Positions 11,870-26,800 of a DNA stretch of 64,000 nucleotides are shown here, in pieces. Under the pieces are notes generated by a model. That model was not told where the DNA came from. It saw nothing but the letters and a program-made list of their open reading frames with translations, and did no database searches. Every line of letters starts with the position of its first letter. Within the stretch, counting starts at the first letter, position 1. The DNA lies in contig CM033107.1 of NCBI GenBank assembly GCA_019321725.1, positions 1 through 64,000 on the forward strand, read 5' to 3'. Origin of the DNA: Paulownia fortunei (Eukaryota > Streptophyta > Magnoliopsida > Lamiales > Paulowniaceae). The translations under genes were made by a program, and so were the position numbers.

Positions 11870-14800
11870 ACTGTAAAATTTCAAGGAAAACTTACATTAT
11901 TTTTAATGAGAGAAACAACATATTACCTATTTTTATATTTAGTTATGGCTAAAAATTGAAAAAGCATCTCCGAATGTTGGTACCAATTTTAGGCTTTTTT
12001 ATTAAATTTTTATTTTAATTGATTTTTTTCTTTTTAAAGTTTATGTTTTTTAAAAAATTATTTTTTTCTAATAAATTAAATGTGTATGCAATAACACAGG
12101 AGTTAGAATGAGAAAAAATACGTTCCTACTGTTAAGGTTAAATAAGATTAAAAATGTAAAAACTTGATACCCATTTCTCCCTTTCGTATTCAAATTATAG
12201 TTTAATTGGATTGTTTTTTTTTATTGTATAATTTCATGGAAAAATTACATTATTTTCAATGAGAGAAACAATATATTTCCTACTTTTAGTTTTAATTATG
12301 GCTAAAAATTGAAAAAGCGAATCTGAATGTTCGTACCTATTTCTTGCTTTCTTATTAAATTTTTATTTTGATTGATTTTTTTTTGCTTTTTAAACGTTGA
12401 CATTCTAATAAATTATTTTTTCTGTAATAAATTAAAATCATATGCCATAACACAGAAATAAGAATGATGAAAAATACTTTCTTTTTGTTAAGGTTAAATA
12501 AGATTCAAAATTTAAAAACTTGAAACATGTTTCTCTCTTACGTATTCAAATTATAATTTTACTCGATTGCTTTTTTTACTGTATAATTTCAAGGAAAACT
12601 TACATTATTTTCAATGAGAGAAACAATATATTTCCTCCTTTTATATTTAATTATGGCTAAAAATTCAAGAACCGGTTCAGAATGTTGGTACCTATTTCTT
12701 GTTTTTTTATTAAAAAAAAATTAACTGGTTTTTTTCTTTTTAAAATTTTACGTTGTAAAAAAATTATTTTTCCTAATAAATTAAAAGTGTATGCCATAAC
12801 ACAGGAGTTAGAATGAGGAAAAATATTTTCCTACTATTAAGGTTAAATAAGATTAAAAATTTAAAACTTGAAACATGTTTCTCTCTTACGTATTCAAATT
12901 ATTGTTTAACTGGATTGTTTTTTTTTTTACTGTAAAATTTCAAGGAAAACTTACATTATTTTCAATGAGAGAAACAACATATTACCTATTTTTATTTTTA
13001 GTTATGGCTAAAAATTGAAAAAGCGACTCCGAATGTTGGTACCAATTTTAGGCTTTTTTATTAAATTTTTATTTTAATTGATTTTTTTATTTTTTAAAGT
13101 TTATGTTTATAAAAAAATATTTTTTTCTAATAAATTAAATGTGTATACAATAACACAGGAGTTAGAATGAGAAAAAATACGTTCCTACTGTTAAGGTTAA
13201 ATAAGATTAAAAATTTAAAAACTTGATACCCATTTCTCCCTTTCGTATTCAAATTATAGTTTTACTGGATTATTTTTTTCTTTTTATTTTATAATGTCAT
13301 TGAAAAATTACATTATTTTCAATGAGAGAAATAATATATTTCCTACTTTTAGTTTTAATTATGGCTAAAAATTGAAAAAGCGAATCTGAATGTTCGTATC
13401 TATTTCTTGCTTTCTTATTAAATTTTTATTTTGATTGATTTTTTTTCTTTTTAAACGTTTCCATTCTACTAAATTATTTTTTCTCGAAATAAATTAAAAT
13501 TTTATGCTATAACACAGGAGTAAAAATGATAAAAAATACTTTCTTTTTGTTAAGGTTAAATAAGATTCAAAATTTAAAAACTTGGTACTTGTTTCTCTCC
13601 TATGTATTCAATCTATAGTTTTACTCGATTATTTTTTTTACTGTATAATTTCAAGGAAAACATACATTATTTTTTATGAGACAAACAATATATTTCCTCC
13701 TTTTATATTTAATTATGGCTAGAAATTCAAGAATCGACTTAGAATGTTGGTACCTATTTCTTGCTTTTTTATTATAAAACTTTTTAAATGATTTTTTCTC
13801 TTTAAAAGCTTACGTTGTAAAAAAATTATTTTTCCTAATAAAGTAAAAGCGTATGCGATAATACAGGAGTTAGAATGAGGAAAAATAGTTTCCTACTGTT
13901 AAGGTTAAATAAGATTAAAAATTTTAAAACTTGAAATATGTTTCTATCTTACGTATTCAAATTATAGTTTTACTCGATTGCTTCTTTTTTTACTGTATAA
14001 TTTTAAGGAAAACTTACATTATTTTCAATGAGAGAAATAATATATTTCTTACTTTTATATTTAATTATGGCTAAAAATCAAAACCGACTCCGAATGTTGG
14101 CACCTATTTCTTGCTTTCTTATTAAATTTTTATTTTAATTGATTTTTTTCTTTTTAAAAGTTTACGCTTTAAAAAAAATTATTTTTTTCTAATAAATTAA
14201 AATCCTATGCTATAATACAGGAGCTAGAATGAGAAAAAATATTTTCCTACTGTTAATGTTAAATAAGATTAAAAATTTAAAAACTTAATACACGTTTCTC
14301 CTTTCGTATTCAAATTATAGTTTAACTGCATTATTTTTTTCTTTTTACTGTATAATTTCATTGAAAGCTTCCATTATTTTCAATGAGAGAAATAATATAT
14401 TTCCTACTTTTATTTTTAATTGTGGCCAAAAATAAAAAATCGACTACGAATGTTGGCAACTATTTCTTGCTTTCTTATTAAATTTTTATTTTAATTGATT
14501 TTTTTCTTTTTAAAAGTTTACATTTTAAAAAAATTATTTTTCCTAATAAATTAAAAGCGTATGCCATAACACATGAGTTAGAATGAGGAAAAAAACTTTC
14601 CTACTATTAAGGTTAAATAATATTAAACATTTTAAAACTTGATACCCGTTTCTCTCTTACATATTCAACTTATAGTTTAACTGAAATTTTTTTCTATCTA
14701 CTGTATAATTTCAAGGAAAACTTAGATTATTTTCAATGAGAGAAACAATATATTTCCAACTTTTAGTTTTAATTATGACTAAAAATTGAAAAAGCGAATC

Positions 14801-17800
14801 CGAATGTTGGTACCTATTTCTTCCTTTCTTATTAAATTTTTATTTTAATTGATTTTTTTCTTTTTAAGAGTTTACGTTCTGATAAATTAATTTTTTTCTA
14901 ATAAATTAAAAGTTCATGCTATAACATAGGAGTAAAATGATGAAAAATACTTTCTTATTGTTAAGGTTAAATAAGATTAAAAATTTAAAAACTTGATACC
15001 CGTTTCTCTTTTACGTATTCAAATTATAGTTTAACTCGATCGTTTTTTCTTTACTGTATAATTTCAAGGAAAACTTACATTATTTTCAATGACAGAAACA
15101 ATATATTTCCTACTTTTATATTTAATTATGGGTAGAAGAATCGACTCAAAATGTTGATACCTATTTCTTGCTTTTTTATTAAAAAAAATTAATTGATTTT
15201 TTTCTTTTTAAAAGTTTACGTTGTAAAAAAATTATTTTTTTCTAATAAATTAAAAACATATGCCATAACACAGGAATTAGAATAAGGAAAAATATTTTCC
15301 TACTATTAAGGTTAAACAAGATTAAAAATTTTAAAACTTGAAACATGTTTCTCTCTTATGTATTCAAATTATTGTTTAACTAGATTGTTCTTTCTTTTTA
15401 CTGTATAATTTCAAGGAAAACTTACATTATTTTCAATGAGAGAAACAGTATATTATCTATTTTTATTTTTAGTTATGGCTAAAACTTGAAAAAGCGACTC
15501 CAAATGTTGTTACCTATTTCAGTCTTTTTCATTAAAATTTTATTTTAATTGATTTTTTTCTTTTTAAAGTTCACATTTTTAAAAAAATATTTTTCTCTTA
15601 TAAATTAAATGTGTATGCAAAAATACAGGAGTTAGAATGAGAAAAAATACTTTCCTACTGTTAATGTTAAATAAGATTAAAAATTTAAAAACTTGATACA
15701 CGTTTCTCCTTTCGTATTCAAATTATAGTTTAACTACATCGTTTTTCTTTTTACTATATAATTTCATTGAAATCTTACATTATTTTCAATGAGAGAAACA
15801 ATATATTTCCAACTTTTATTTTTAATTATGGCCAAAAATAAAAACCGACTCTGAATGTTGGCACCTATTTCTTTATTTCTTATTAAAAAAATTTAATTGA
15901 TTTTTCTCTTTTTTATAGTTTACGTTTAAAAAAAATATTTTTTTCTAATAAATTAAAAGCGTATGCTAAAACATAGGAGTTGGAATGAAGAAAAAAACTT
16001 TCCTACTATTAAGGTTAAATAATATTAAAAATTTAAAAACTTGATACTCGTTTCTCTCTTACATATTCAAATTATAGTTTAACTGAATTTTTTTTCTATT
16101 TACTATATAATTTTAAGGAAAACTTACATTATTTTCAATGACGGAAAATAATATATTTCCTACTTCTAGTTTTAATTATTGCTAAAAATTGAAAAAGCGA
16201 ATCCGAATATTGGTACCTATTTCTTCCTTTCTTATTAAATTTTTATTTTAATTGAATTTTTTTCTTTTTAAGCGTTTACGTTCTGATAAATTAATATTTT
16301 CTAATAAAAATAAAGTTTATGCTATAACATAGGAGTAAGAATGATAAAAATACTTTCCTATCGTTAAGGTTAAATAAGATTAAAAATTTAAAAACTTGAT
16401 ACCCATTTCCCTTTTACGTATTCAATTTATAGTTTAACTCGATCGTTTTTTCTTTACTGTATAATTTCAAGAAAAACTTACATTATTTTCACTGAGAGAA
16501 ATAATATATTTACTACTTTTATATTTAATTATGGGTAGAAGAATCGACTCAGAATGTTGGTACCTATTTCTTGGTTTTTTATTAAAAAAAATTAACTGAT
16601 TTTTTTCTTTTTAAAAGTTTACGTAGTAAAAATTTATTTTTTCTGAGTAAAGTAAAATCGTATGCCATAACACATGAGTTAGAATAAGGAAAAATACTTT
16701 CCTACTATTAAGGTTAAATAAGATTAAAAATTTTAAAACTTGAAACTTGTTTCTCTCTTACGTATTCAAATTAATGTTTAACTAGATTATTTTTTTTTAC
16801 TGTATAATTTCAAGGAAAACTTACTTTATTTTCAATGAGAGAAACAATATATTTCCTACTTTTATAATTAATTATGGCAAGAAATTCAAGAATCGACTCT
16901 GAATGTTATTACCTATTTCTTGCTTTTAAAAGTTTACGTTGTAAAAAATTTATTTTTTCTGAGTAAAGTAAAAGTGTATTCCATAACACATGAGTTAGAA
17001 TGAGAAAAAATAATTTCCTACTATTAAGGTTAAATAAGATTAAAAATTTAAAAACTTGAAACATGTTTCTCTCTTACGTATTCAATATATAGTTTAACTC
17101 GATCGTTTTTTCTTTACTGTATAATTTTAAGGAAAACTTATACTATTTTCAATGAGAGAAACAATATACTTCCCACTTTTATATTTAATTATGTCTAGAA
17201 TAATCTACTCAGAATGTTGGTACCTATTTCTTGCTTTTTTATTAAAAAAAAATAAACTGATTTTTTTCTTTTTAAAAGTTTACGTTGTAAAAAATTTATA
17301 ATTTCTCAGTAGAGTAAAAACGTATGCCATAACACATGAGTTAGAATGAGAAAAAATACTTTCCTACTGTTAAGGTTAAATAAGATTAAAAATTTTAAAA
17401 CTTGAAACGTGTTTCTCTCTTACGTATTCAAATTAGTGTTTAACTGGATTGTTTTTTTTTTACTGTATAATTTCAAGGAAAACTTACTTTATTTTCAATG
17501 ACAGAAACAATATATTTTCTACTTTTATATTCAGTTATGGCTAGAAGAATCGACTCAGAATGTTGGTACCTATTTCTTGCTTTTTTATTAAAAAAAATTA
17601 ACTAATTTTTTTTCTTTTTAAAAGTTTACGTTGTAAAAAATTTATTTTTTCTGAATAAAGTAAAAGCGTATGCTATAACACATGAGTTAGAATGAGGAAA
17701 AATACTTTCCTACTATTAAGGTTAAATAAGATTAAAAACTTAAAAACTTGAAACATGTTTCTCTTTTACGTATTAAAATTATTGTTTAACTTGATTGTTT

Positions 17801-20800
17801 TTTTTTTACTGTATAATTTCAAGAAAAACTTATATTATTTTCAATGGGAGAAACAATATATTTCCAGCTTTTATTTTTAGTTATGCTAAAAATTGAAAAA
17901 GCGACTCCGAATGTTGGTACCTATTTTATGCTTTTTTATTAAATATTTATTTTAATTGATTTTTTTCGTTTGAAAAGTTTACGTTCTAAAAAAATTATTT
18001 TTTTCTATTAAATTAAAAGCGTACACTGTAACATAGAAGTTAGAATTAGAAAAAAAATACTTTCCTTCTATGAAGGTTAAATAATATTAAAAATTCAAAA
18101 ACTTGATACCCGTTTCTCTTTTACGTATTCAAATTATAGTTTAACCGGATTGTTTTTTCTTTTTACTATATAATTTCAAGAAAAACATACATTATTTTCA
18201 ATGAGAGAAACAATATATTTCCTAGTTTTAGTTTTAATTATGTCTAAAAATTGAAAATGCGACTCTGAATGTTGGTACCTATTTCTTGCTTTTTTATTAA
18301 ATTTTTATTTTAATTAATTTTTTGTCTTTTTAAACATTTTCGTTCTAATAAATTCATTTTTTTTAATAAATTAAAAGTTTATGCTATAACACAGGAGTAA
18401 GAATGATTAAAAATATTTTCCTTTTGTTAAGGCTAAATTAGATTAAAAATTAAAAAACTTGATACATGTTTCTTTCTTACGTATTCAAATTATAGTTTAA
18501 CTCGATTGCTTTTATTTTTACTGTATAATTTCAAGAAAAACATACATTCTTTTTAATGAGAGAAACAATATATTTCCTACTTTTATATTTAATTATGGCT
18601 AGAAAAATCGACTCAGAATATTGGTACCTATTTCTTGCTTTTTTATTAAAAAAATAAACTGATTTTTTTCTTTTTAAAAGTTTACGTTGTAAAAAATTTA
18701 TTTTTTCTGAGTAAAGTAAAAGTGTATGCCATAACACATGAGTTAGAATGAGAAAAAATACTTTCATACTATTAAGGTTAAATAAGATTAAAAAGTTTAA
18801 AACTTGAACCTTGTTTCTCTCTACATATTCAAATTAGTGTTTAACTGGATTATTTTTTTTTTACTGTATAAGTTCAAGGAAAACTCACATTATTTTCAAT
18901 GAGAGAAACAATATATTTTCTACTTTTATATTTAATTATGGCTAGAAATTCAAGAATCAACTATGAATGTTGTTACCTATTTCTTGTTTTTTTATTAAAA
19001 AAATATTTAACTAATTTTTTTTCTTTTTAAAAGTTTACATTGCAAAAAATTTATTTTTTCCAAGTAAAGTAAAAGCGTATTCCATAACACAGCAGTTATA
19101 ATGAGGAAAACTACTTTCCTACTATTAAGGTTAAATAAGATTAAAATTTTAAAAATTTGAAACATGTTTCTCTCTTACGTATTCAAATTATTGTTAAACT
19201 TGATTGTTTTTTTTTACTGTATAATTTCAAGGAAAACTTACATTATTTTCAATGAGAGAAACAATATATTTCCTACTTTTATTTGAAATTAGGGCAAAAT
19301 TGAAAAAGCGACTCCGAATGTTGGTACCTATTTCAGGCATTTTTATTAAATATTTATTTTAATTGATTTTTTTTCTTTTTTAATGTTTATGTTTTAAAAA
19401 ACTTGTTTTTTACTAATAAATTAAAAGTGAATGCTATAACACAGGAGTTAGAATTAGAAAAAAAATACTTTCCTTCTACGAAGGTTAAATAATATTAAAA
19501 ATTTAAAAACTTGACACCCGTTTCTCTTTTACGTACTCAAATTATATTTTAACTGGATTGTTTTTTTTTACTATATAATTTTGAGGAAAACTTACATTAT
19601 TTTCAATGAGGGAAACAATATATTTCCTAATTTTAGTTTTAATTATGGCTAAAAATTGAAAAAACGAATCCGAATATTGGTACCTATTTCTTGCTTTCTT
19701 GTTAAATTTTTATTTTAATTGATTTTTTTACTTTTTAAACGTTTACGTTATGATAAATTAATTTTTTTCTAATAAATTAAAATTTTATGCTATAACATAG
19801 GAGTAAGAATGATGAAAAATACTTTCCTATTGTTAAGGTTAAATAAGATTAAAATTTTTAAAACTTGATACCCATTTCTCTTTTACGTATTCAAATTATA
19901 ATTTAACTAGATTGTTTTTTCTTTACTGTATAATTTCAAGGAAAACTTATATTATTTTCAATGAGATAAATAATATATTTCCTACTTTTATATTTAATTA
20001 TGGTTAGAAATTCAAGAATTGACTCAGAATGTTTATACCTATTTCTTGCTTTTTTATTAAAAAAAATTTTTAACTCATTTCTTTTCTTTTTAAAAGTTTA
20101 CGTTGTAAAAAAATTATTTTTTCCTAATAAAGTAAAAACATATACCATAACACATGAGTTAGAATGAGGAAAAATATTTTCCTACTATTAAGGTTAAATA
20201 AGATTAAAAATTTAAAAACTTGAAACCTATTTCTCCCTTACGTTTTTAAATTATTGTTTAATTGTTTTTTTTTTTAATTTCAAGGACAAATTACATTATT
20301 TTCAATGAGATAAACAATATATTTTCTACTTTTATTTTCCGTTATGACTCCGAATATTGGTACATATTTTGGGTTTTTTTATTAAATTTTTAATTTAATT
20401 GATTTTTTTTATTTTTAAAAGTTTACGTTTTAAATTTTTTATTTTTTTCTAAAAAATTAAAAGCGTATACTATAACACAGGAGTTAGAATAAGAAAAAAT
20501 ATTTTCCTACTATTAATGTTAAATAATATTAAAAATTTAAAAACGTGATACCACTTTCTATTCAAATTATAGTTTAAGTGGTCGTTTTTTCTTTTTACTA
20601 TATAATTTCAAGTAAAACTTACATTATTTTCAATGAGAAAAACAATATATTTCCTACTTCTATATTTAATTATGGCTAGAAATTCAAAAATTGACTCAGA
20701 ATGTTGGTACCTATTTCTTGCTTTCTTATTATTATTTTTTAAATTGATTTTTTTCTTTTCAAAAGTTTACATTCTAATTTTTTTTTTCAAATAAATCAAA

Positions 20801-23800
20801 AGTTTATGCTATAACAGAGGAGTAAGAAAGATGAAAAATAATTTTCTACTGTTAAGGTTAAATAAAATTAAAAATCTAAAAAGTTAATGGCGGTTTCTCT
20901 CTTACGTATTCAAATTATAGTTTAACTGGATTATTTTTTCTTTTTACTATATAATTTCAAGAAAACTTACATTATTTCCAATGAGAGAAACAATATATTT
21001 CCTACTTTTACTTTTAGTTATGACTAAAAATTGAAATAGCGACTCCAAATGTTGGTACATATTTCGGGCTTTTTTATTTTAATTGATTTTTTTCCTTTTA
21101 AAAGTTTACATTCTAAAAAAATTATTTTTTTCTAATAAACAAAAAAGAGTATACTATAACACAGGAGTTAGAATGAGGAAAAACACTTTCCTACTATTAA
21201 GGCTTAATAAGATTAAAAATTTAAAAACTTGATGCCCGTTTCTCTCTTACGTATTCAAATTATAGTTTAACTGGATTGTTTTTTCTTTTTGCTGTATAAT
21301 TTCAAGAAAACTTACATTATTTTCAATGAGAGAAACAATATATTTCCTACTTTTATTTGTAATTAGGGCTAAAAATTCACAAATCGACTCCGAATGTACG
21401 CACCTATTTTGGGCTTTCTAATTAAATTTTTATTTTAATTGATTTTTTTCGTTTGAAAAGTTTACATTCTAAAAAAATTATTTTTTTCTATTAAATTAAA
21501 CGCGTACGCTGTAACACAGAAGTTAGAATGAGAAAAAAAATTACTTTTCTTCTATGAAGGTTAAATAATATTAAAAATTTAAAAATTTGATACCCGTTTC
21601 TCTTTTACATATTCAAATTATATTTTAACAGGATTGTTTTTTCATTTTACTATATAATTTCAAGGAAAACTTGCATTATTTTCAATGAGAGAAATAATAT
21701 ATTTTCTACTTTTATATTTTATTATGGCTAAAATTCAAAAATCGACTCAAAATGTTGGTACCTATTTCTTATTTTTTTATTAAAAATTCTTTTAATTGAT
21801 TTTTTTCTTTTTAAAAGTTTACGTTGTAAAAAACTTATTTTTTCCTAATAAATTAAAAGTGTATGTTATAACATAGGAGTTAGAATGAGGAAAAATACTT
21901 TCCCACTATTAAGGTTAAATAAGATTAAAAATTTAAAAACTTGATACCCGTTAATCTCTTACGTATTCAAATTATAGTTTTACTGGATTATTTTTTCTTT
22001 TTACTATATGATTTACAGGAAAACATACATTATTTTTAATGAGAGAAATAATATATTTTCTACTTTTATATTTAATTATAGCTAGAAATTCAAGAATCGA
22101 CTCTGAATGTTGTTACCTCTTTCTTGCTTTTTTATTAAAAAAAAATTAACTGACTTTTTTCTTTTTAAAAGTTTACATTGCAAAAAATTTACTTTTTCTG
22201 AGTAAAGTAAAAGCGTATTCCATAACACAGGAGTTATAATGAGGAAAAATACTTTCCTACTATTAAGGTTAAATAAGATTAAAAATTTAAAAACTTGAAA
22301 CCTGTTTCTCTCTTATGTATTCAAATTATTGTTTAATTTGATTGTTTTTTTTTACTGTATAATTTCAAGGAAAACTTACATTATTTTCAATGGGAGAAAT
22401 AATATATTTCCTACTTTTATTTTTAGTTATGGCTAAAAATTGAAAAAACGACTCCGAATGTTGGTATCTATTTCAGGCTTTTTTTATTAAATTTTTATTT
22501 TAATTGGTTTTTTTCCTTTTAAAAGATTATGTTTTTAAAAAATTATTTTTTTGTAATAAATTAAAAGCGTATGCTATAATACAGGAGTTAGAATAAGGAA
22601 AAAAACTTTCCTGTTGTTAAGCTTAAATAATATTAAATTTTTTAAAACTTGATACCCGTTTCTCTTTTACATATTCAAATTATAATTTAACTGGATTTTT
22701 TTTCTATTTACTGTATAATTTCAAGGAAAACTTACATTATTTTCAATGAGGGAAACAATATATTTCCTACTTTTAGTTTTAATTATTGCTAAATTTTGAA
22801 AAAGCGAATCCGAATGTCGGTACATATTTCTTGCTTTCTTGTTAAATTTTTATTTTAATTGATTTTTTTACTTTTTAAACGTTTACGTTCTGATAAATTA
22901 ATTTTTTTCTAATAAATTAAAAGTTTATGCTATAACATAGGAGTAAGAATGATGAAAAATACTTTCCTATTATTAAGGTTAAATAAGATTAAAAATTTAA
23001 AAACTTGATACCCGTTTATCTCTTACGTATTCAAATTATAGTTTAATTGGATTATTTTTTCTTTTTACTATATGATTTACAGGAAAACATACCTTATTTT
23101 CAATGAGAGAAATAATATATTTTCTACTTTTATTTTTAATTATGGCTAAAAATTCAAAAATCGATTCCGAATGTTGGTCCCTATTTCTTGCTTCGTTATT
23201 AAATTTTTATCTTAATTGATTTTTTTCTTTTTAACAGTTTACGTTCTAAAAAAATTATTTTTTTCTAACAAATTAAAAGCGTATGCTATAACACACAAGT
23301 TAGAATGAGAAAAATTACTTCATACTTTTAAGGTTAAATAAGATTAAAAATTTAAAAACTTGATACCCGTTTATCTCTACGTATTCAAATTAAAGTTTAA
23401 CTGGATTGTTTTTTCTTTTTACTGTATAATTTCAAGGAAAACTAAGAGAAACAATATATTCCCAACTTTTATTTTTAGTTATGGCCAAAAATTGAAAAAG
23501 CGACTCCGAATGTTGGTACCTATTTTGGGCTTTTTTTATTAAATTTATATTTTAATTGAATTTTTTTTTAAAGTTAACATTTTAAAAAAAATATTTTTTT
23601 CTAAGAAATTAAAAGCGTATGCTATAACACACGAGTTAGAATGAGGAAAAATAGTTTTCTACTGTTAAGGTTAAATAAGATTAAAATTTTAAAAACTTCA
23701 TACCCGTTTCTCTCTAATGAATTCAAATTATAGTTTAACTAGATTGCTTTTTCTTTTTACTATATAATTTCAACGAAAACTTACATTATTTTCAATCAGA

Positions 23801-26800
23801 GAAACAATATATTTCCTACTTTTATTTTTAGTTATGGCTGAAAATTGAAAAAGCGACTCTGAATGTTGGTACCTATTTCGGGCTTTTTTTATTAAATTTT
23901 TATTTTAATTGATTTTTTTCATTTTTAAAGTTTACATTTTAAAATTTTTATTTTTTCTAATAAATTAAAACCGTATACTATAACATAGGAGTTAGAATAA
24001 GAAAAAAATAATTTCCTACTGTTAAGGTCAAATAATATTAAAAATTTAAATACATGATACCCGTTTCTCTCTTACGTATTCAAATTATAGTGTAAATGGA
24101 TTGTTTTTATTTTTACTGTACAATTTCAAGAAACACTTATATTATTTTGAATGAGAGAAATAATTTATTTCCTACTTTTATTTTTAATTATGGCTAAAAA
24201 TTAAAAACCGACTCTAAATCTTGGTACCTATTTCTTGCTTTCTTAATAAATTTTTATTTTAATTGATTTTTTTCTTTTTCAAAGTTTACGTTCAACAAAA
24301 TTTATTTTTTCTTATAAATTAAAAGTGCATGCTATAACACATGAGTTAGAATGAGAAAAAATAATTTCCTACTGTTAAGATTAAATAAGATTAAAATTTT
24401 CAAAACATGGTACGCGTTTTTCTCTTACGTATTCAAATTATAGTTTACCTAGATTGTTTTTTCTTTTTACTACATAATTTCAAGGAGAACTTACATTATT
24501 TTTAATGAGAGACACAATATATTTTCTACTTTTATTTTTAATTATGGCTAAAAATTGAAAAAGCGACTCCGAATGTTGGCACATATTTCGGGTTTTTTTA
24601 TTAAATTTTTATTTTAATTGATTTTTTTCATTTTTAAAGTTTATGTTGCAAAAAAATTAATTTTTCCTAATAAATTAAAACCGTATGCTATAACACAATA
24701 GTTAGAATGAGGAAAAATACTTTCCTACAGTTAAGATTAAATAAGATTAAAAATTTAAAAACTTGATACACATTTCTCTCTTACGTATTCAAATTATAGT
24801 TGAACTGCATTGTTTTTTTATTTTTACCATATAATTTCAAGGAGAACTTACATTATTTTAAATGGGAGAAACAATATATTTTCTACTTTTATTTTTAATT
24901 ATGGCTAAAAATTAAAAAAATGTCTCCGAATGTTGGTACCTATTTTGGGCTTTTTTAATACATTTTTACTTTAATTGATTTTTTTCATTTTAAAATTTTT
25001 ATTTTTTTTAATAAATTAAAAGCGTATACTATAACACATGAGTTAAAATGAGAAAAAATATTTTCCTACTATTAACGTTAAATAATATTAAAATTTTAAA
25101 AACGTGATACCCCTTTCTTACGTATTCAAATTATAGTTTAAGTGGATCATTTTTTCTTTTTACTATATAATTTCAAGGAAAACTTATATTATTTCCAATG
25201 AGAGAAACAATATATTTCCTACTTCTATATTTAATTATGGCTACAAATTCAAAAATCGACTCAGAATGTTGGTACATATTTCTTGTTTTTTTATTAAAAT
25301 TTCTTTTAATTGATTTTTTTCTTTTTAAAAGTTTACGTTGTAAAAAAAATATTTTTTTCTAATAAATTAAAAGCGCATGCCATAACACAGGAGTTAGAAT
25401 GAGGAAAAATACTTTCCAACTATTAAGGTTAAATAAGATTAAAAATTTAAAAATTTGATACCTTTTATCTCTTACATATTCAAATTATAGTTTAACTGGA
25501 TTGTTTTTTCTTTTTACTGTATAATTTCTAGAAAAACATACATTATTTTCAAGCAGAGAGATAATATATTTCCTACTTTTATTTTTAATTTTGGCTAAAA
25601 ATTGAAAAATTGATTCCGAATGTTGATACCTATTTTGGGCTTTTTTATTAAATTTTTATTTTAATTGATTTTTTTCTTTTTAAAGTTTGCATTTTAAAAT
25701 TTTTATTTTTTTCTAATAAATTAAAAGGGTATGGTATAACACAGGAGTTAGAATGTGAAAAAATACTTTCATACTGTTAAGGTTAAATAAAATTAAAAAT
25801 TTTAAAACTTGATACCCGTTTCTCTCTTTCGTGTTCCAATTGTAGTTTAACTGGATTGTTTTTTCTTTTTATTGTATAATTTCAAGAAAAACTTACATTA
25901 TTTTCAATGAGATAAACAATATATTTCCTACTTTTATTTTTAATTATGGCTAAAAATTAAAAAACCGACTCCGAATCTTGGTACATATTTCTTGCTTTCT
26001 TAATAAATTTTTATTTTAATCGATTTTTTTTTTTTAAAGTTTACGTTCTAAAATATTTATTTTTTTCTAATAAATTAAAAGCATATGCTAACATAGAGAA
26101 TGTGGAAAAATACTTTCCTACTACTAAGATTAAATAAGATTAAAATTTTAAAAACTTGGTACCCGTTTCTCTCTTACGTATTCAAATTATAGTTTAAGTA
26201 AATTGCTTTTTCTTTTTAGTACAAAATTTCAAGGAAAACTTACATTATTTTTCATGAGAGAAACAATGTATTTCCTACTTTTATTTTTAATTATGGCTAA
26301 AAATTCAAAAATCGACTCTGAATGTTGGTACCTATTTCAGGATTTTTAAATAAATTTTAAATTTAATTGATTTTTTTCTTTATTAAAGTTTATGTTTTAA
26401 AAAAAATATTTTTTTCTAATAAATTAAAAGCGTATGGTATAACACAAGAGTTAGAATGTGAAAAAATACTTTCTCATTGTTAAGATTAAATAAGATTAAA
26501 AATTTAGAAACTTGATACATGTTTCTCTCTTTCGTATTCAAATTGTAGTTTAACTGGATTGTTTTTTTCTTTTTATTATATAATTATAAAGAACACTTCC
26601 ATTATTTTCAATTATAGAAATAATATATTTTCTACATTTATTTTTAATTATGGCTAAAAATTCAAAAATCGACTACGAATGTAGGTACCTATTTCGGGTT
26701 TTCTAATTAAATTTTTATTTTATTTTATTTTTTTCTTTTTTAAAAAATACTTTTTAAAAAACTTATTTTATTCTAAAAAATTAAATGCGTACGCTATAAC

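Larger units (their letters stand above)
1..11870 (+). repeat. Satellite block I, most homogeneous, with higher-order repeats
   Basis: Units here mostly read ATGGCTAGAAATTCAAGAAT and CTTGAAACATG or CTTGAAATATG. Near the left end two unit types alternate, giving a higher-order period of about 661 bp: TCCTAATAAATTAAAAGCGT recurs at 1, 664 and 1325. One subtype lacks about 22 bp after TTTCCT, so that CTAAAAATTTTAAAACTTG follows directly. It recurs near 60, 720, 1380, 4863, 6241, 7624, 9710 and 11440. This deletion explains the shorter spacings of about 325 bp. Block limits are approximate and rest on diagnostic variants read by eye. Confidence 0.8.
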
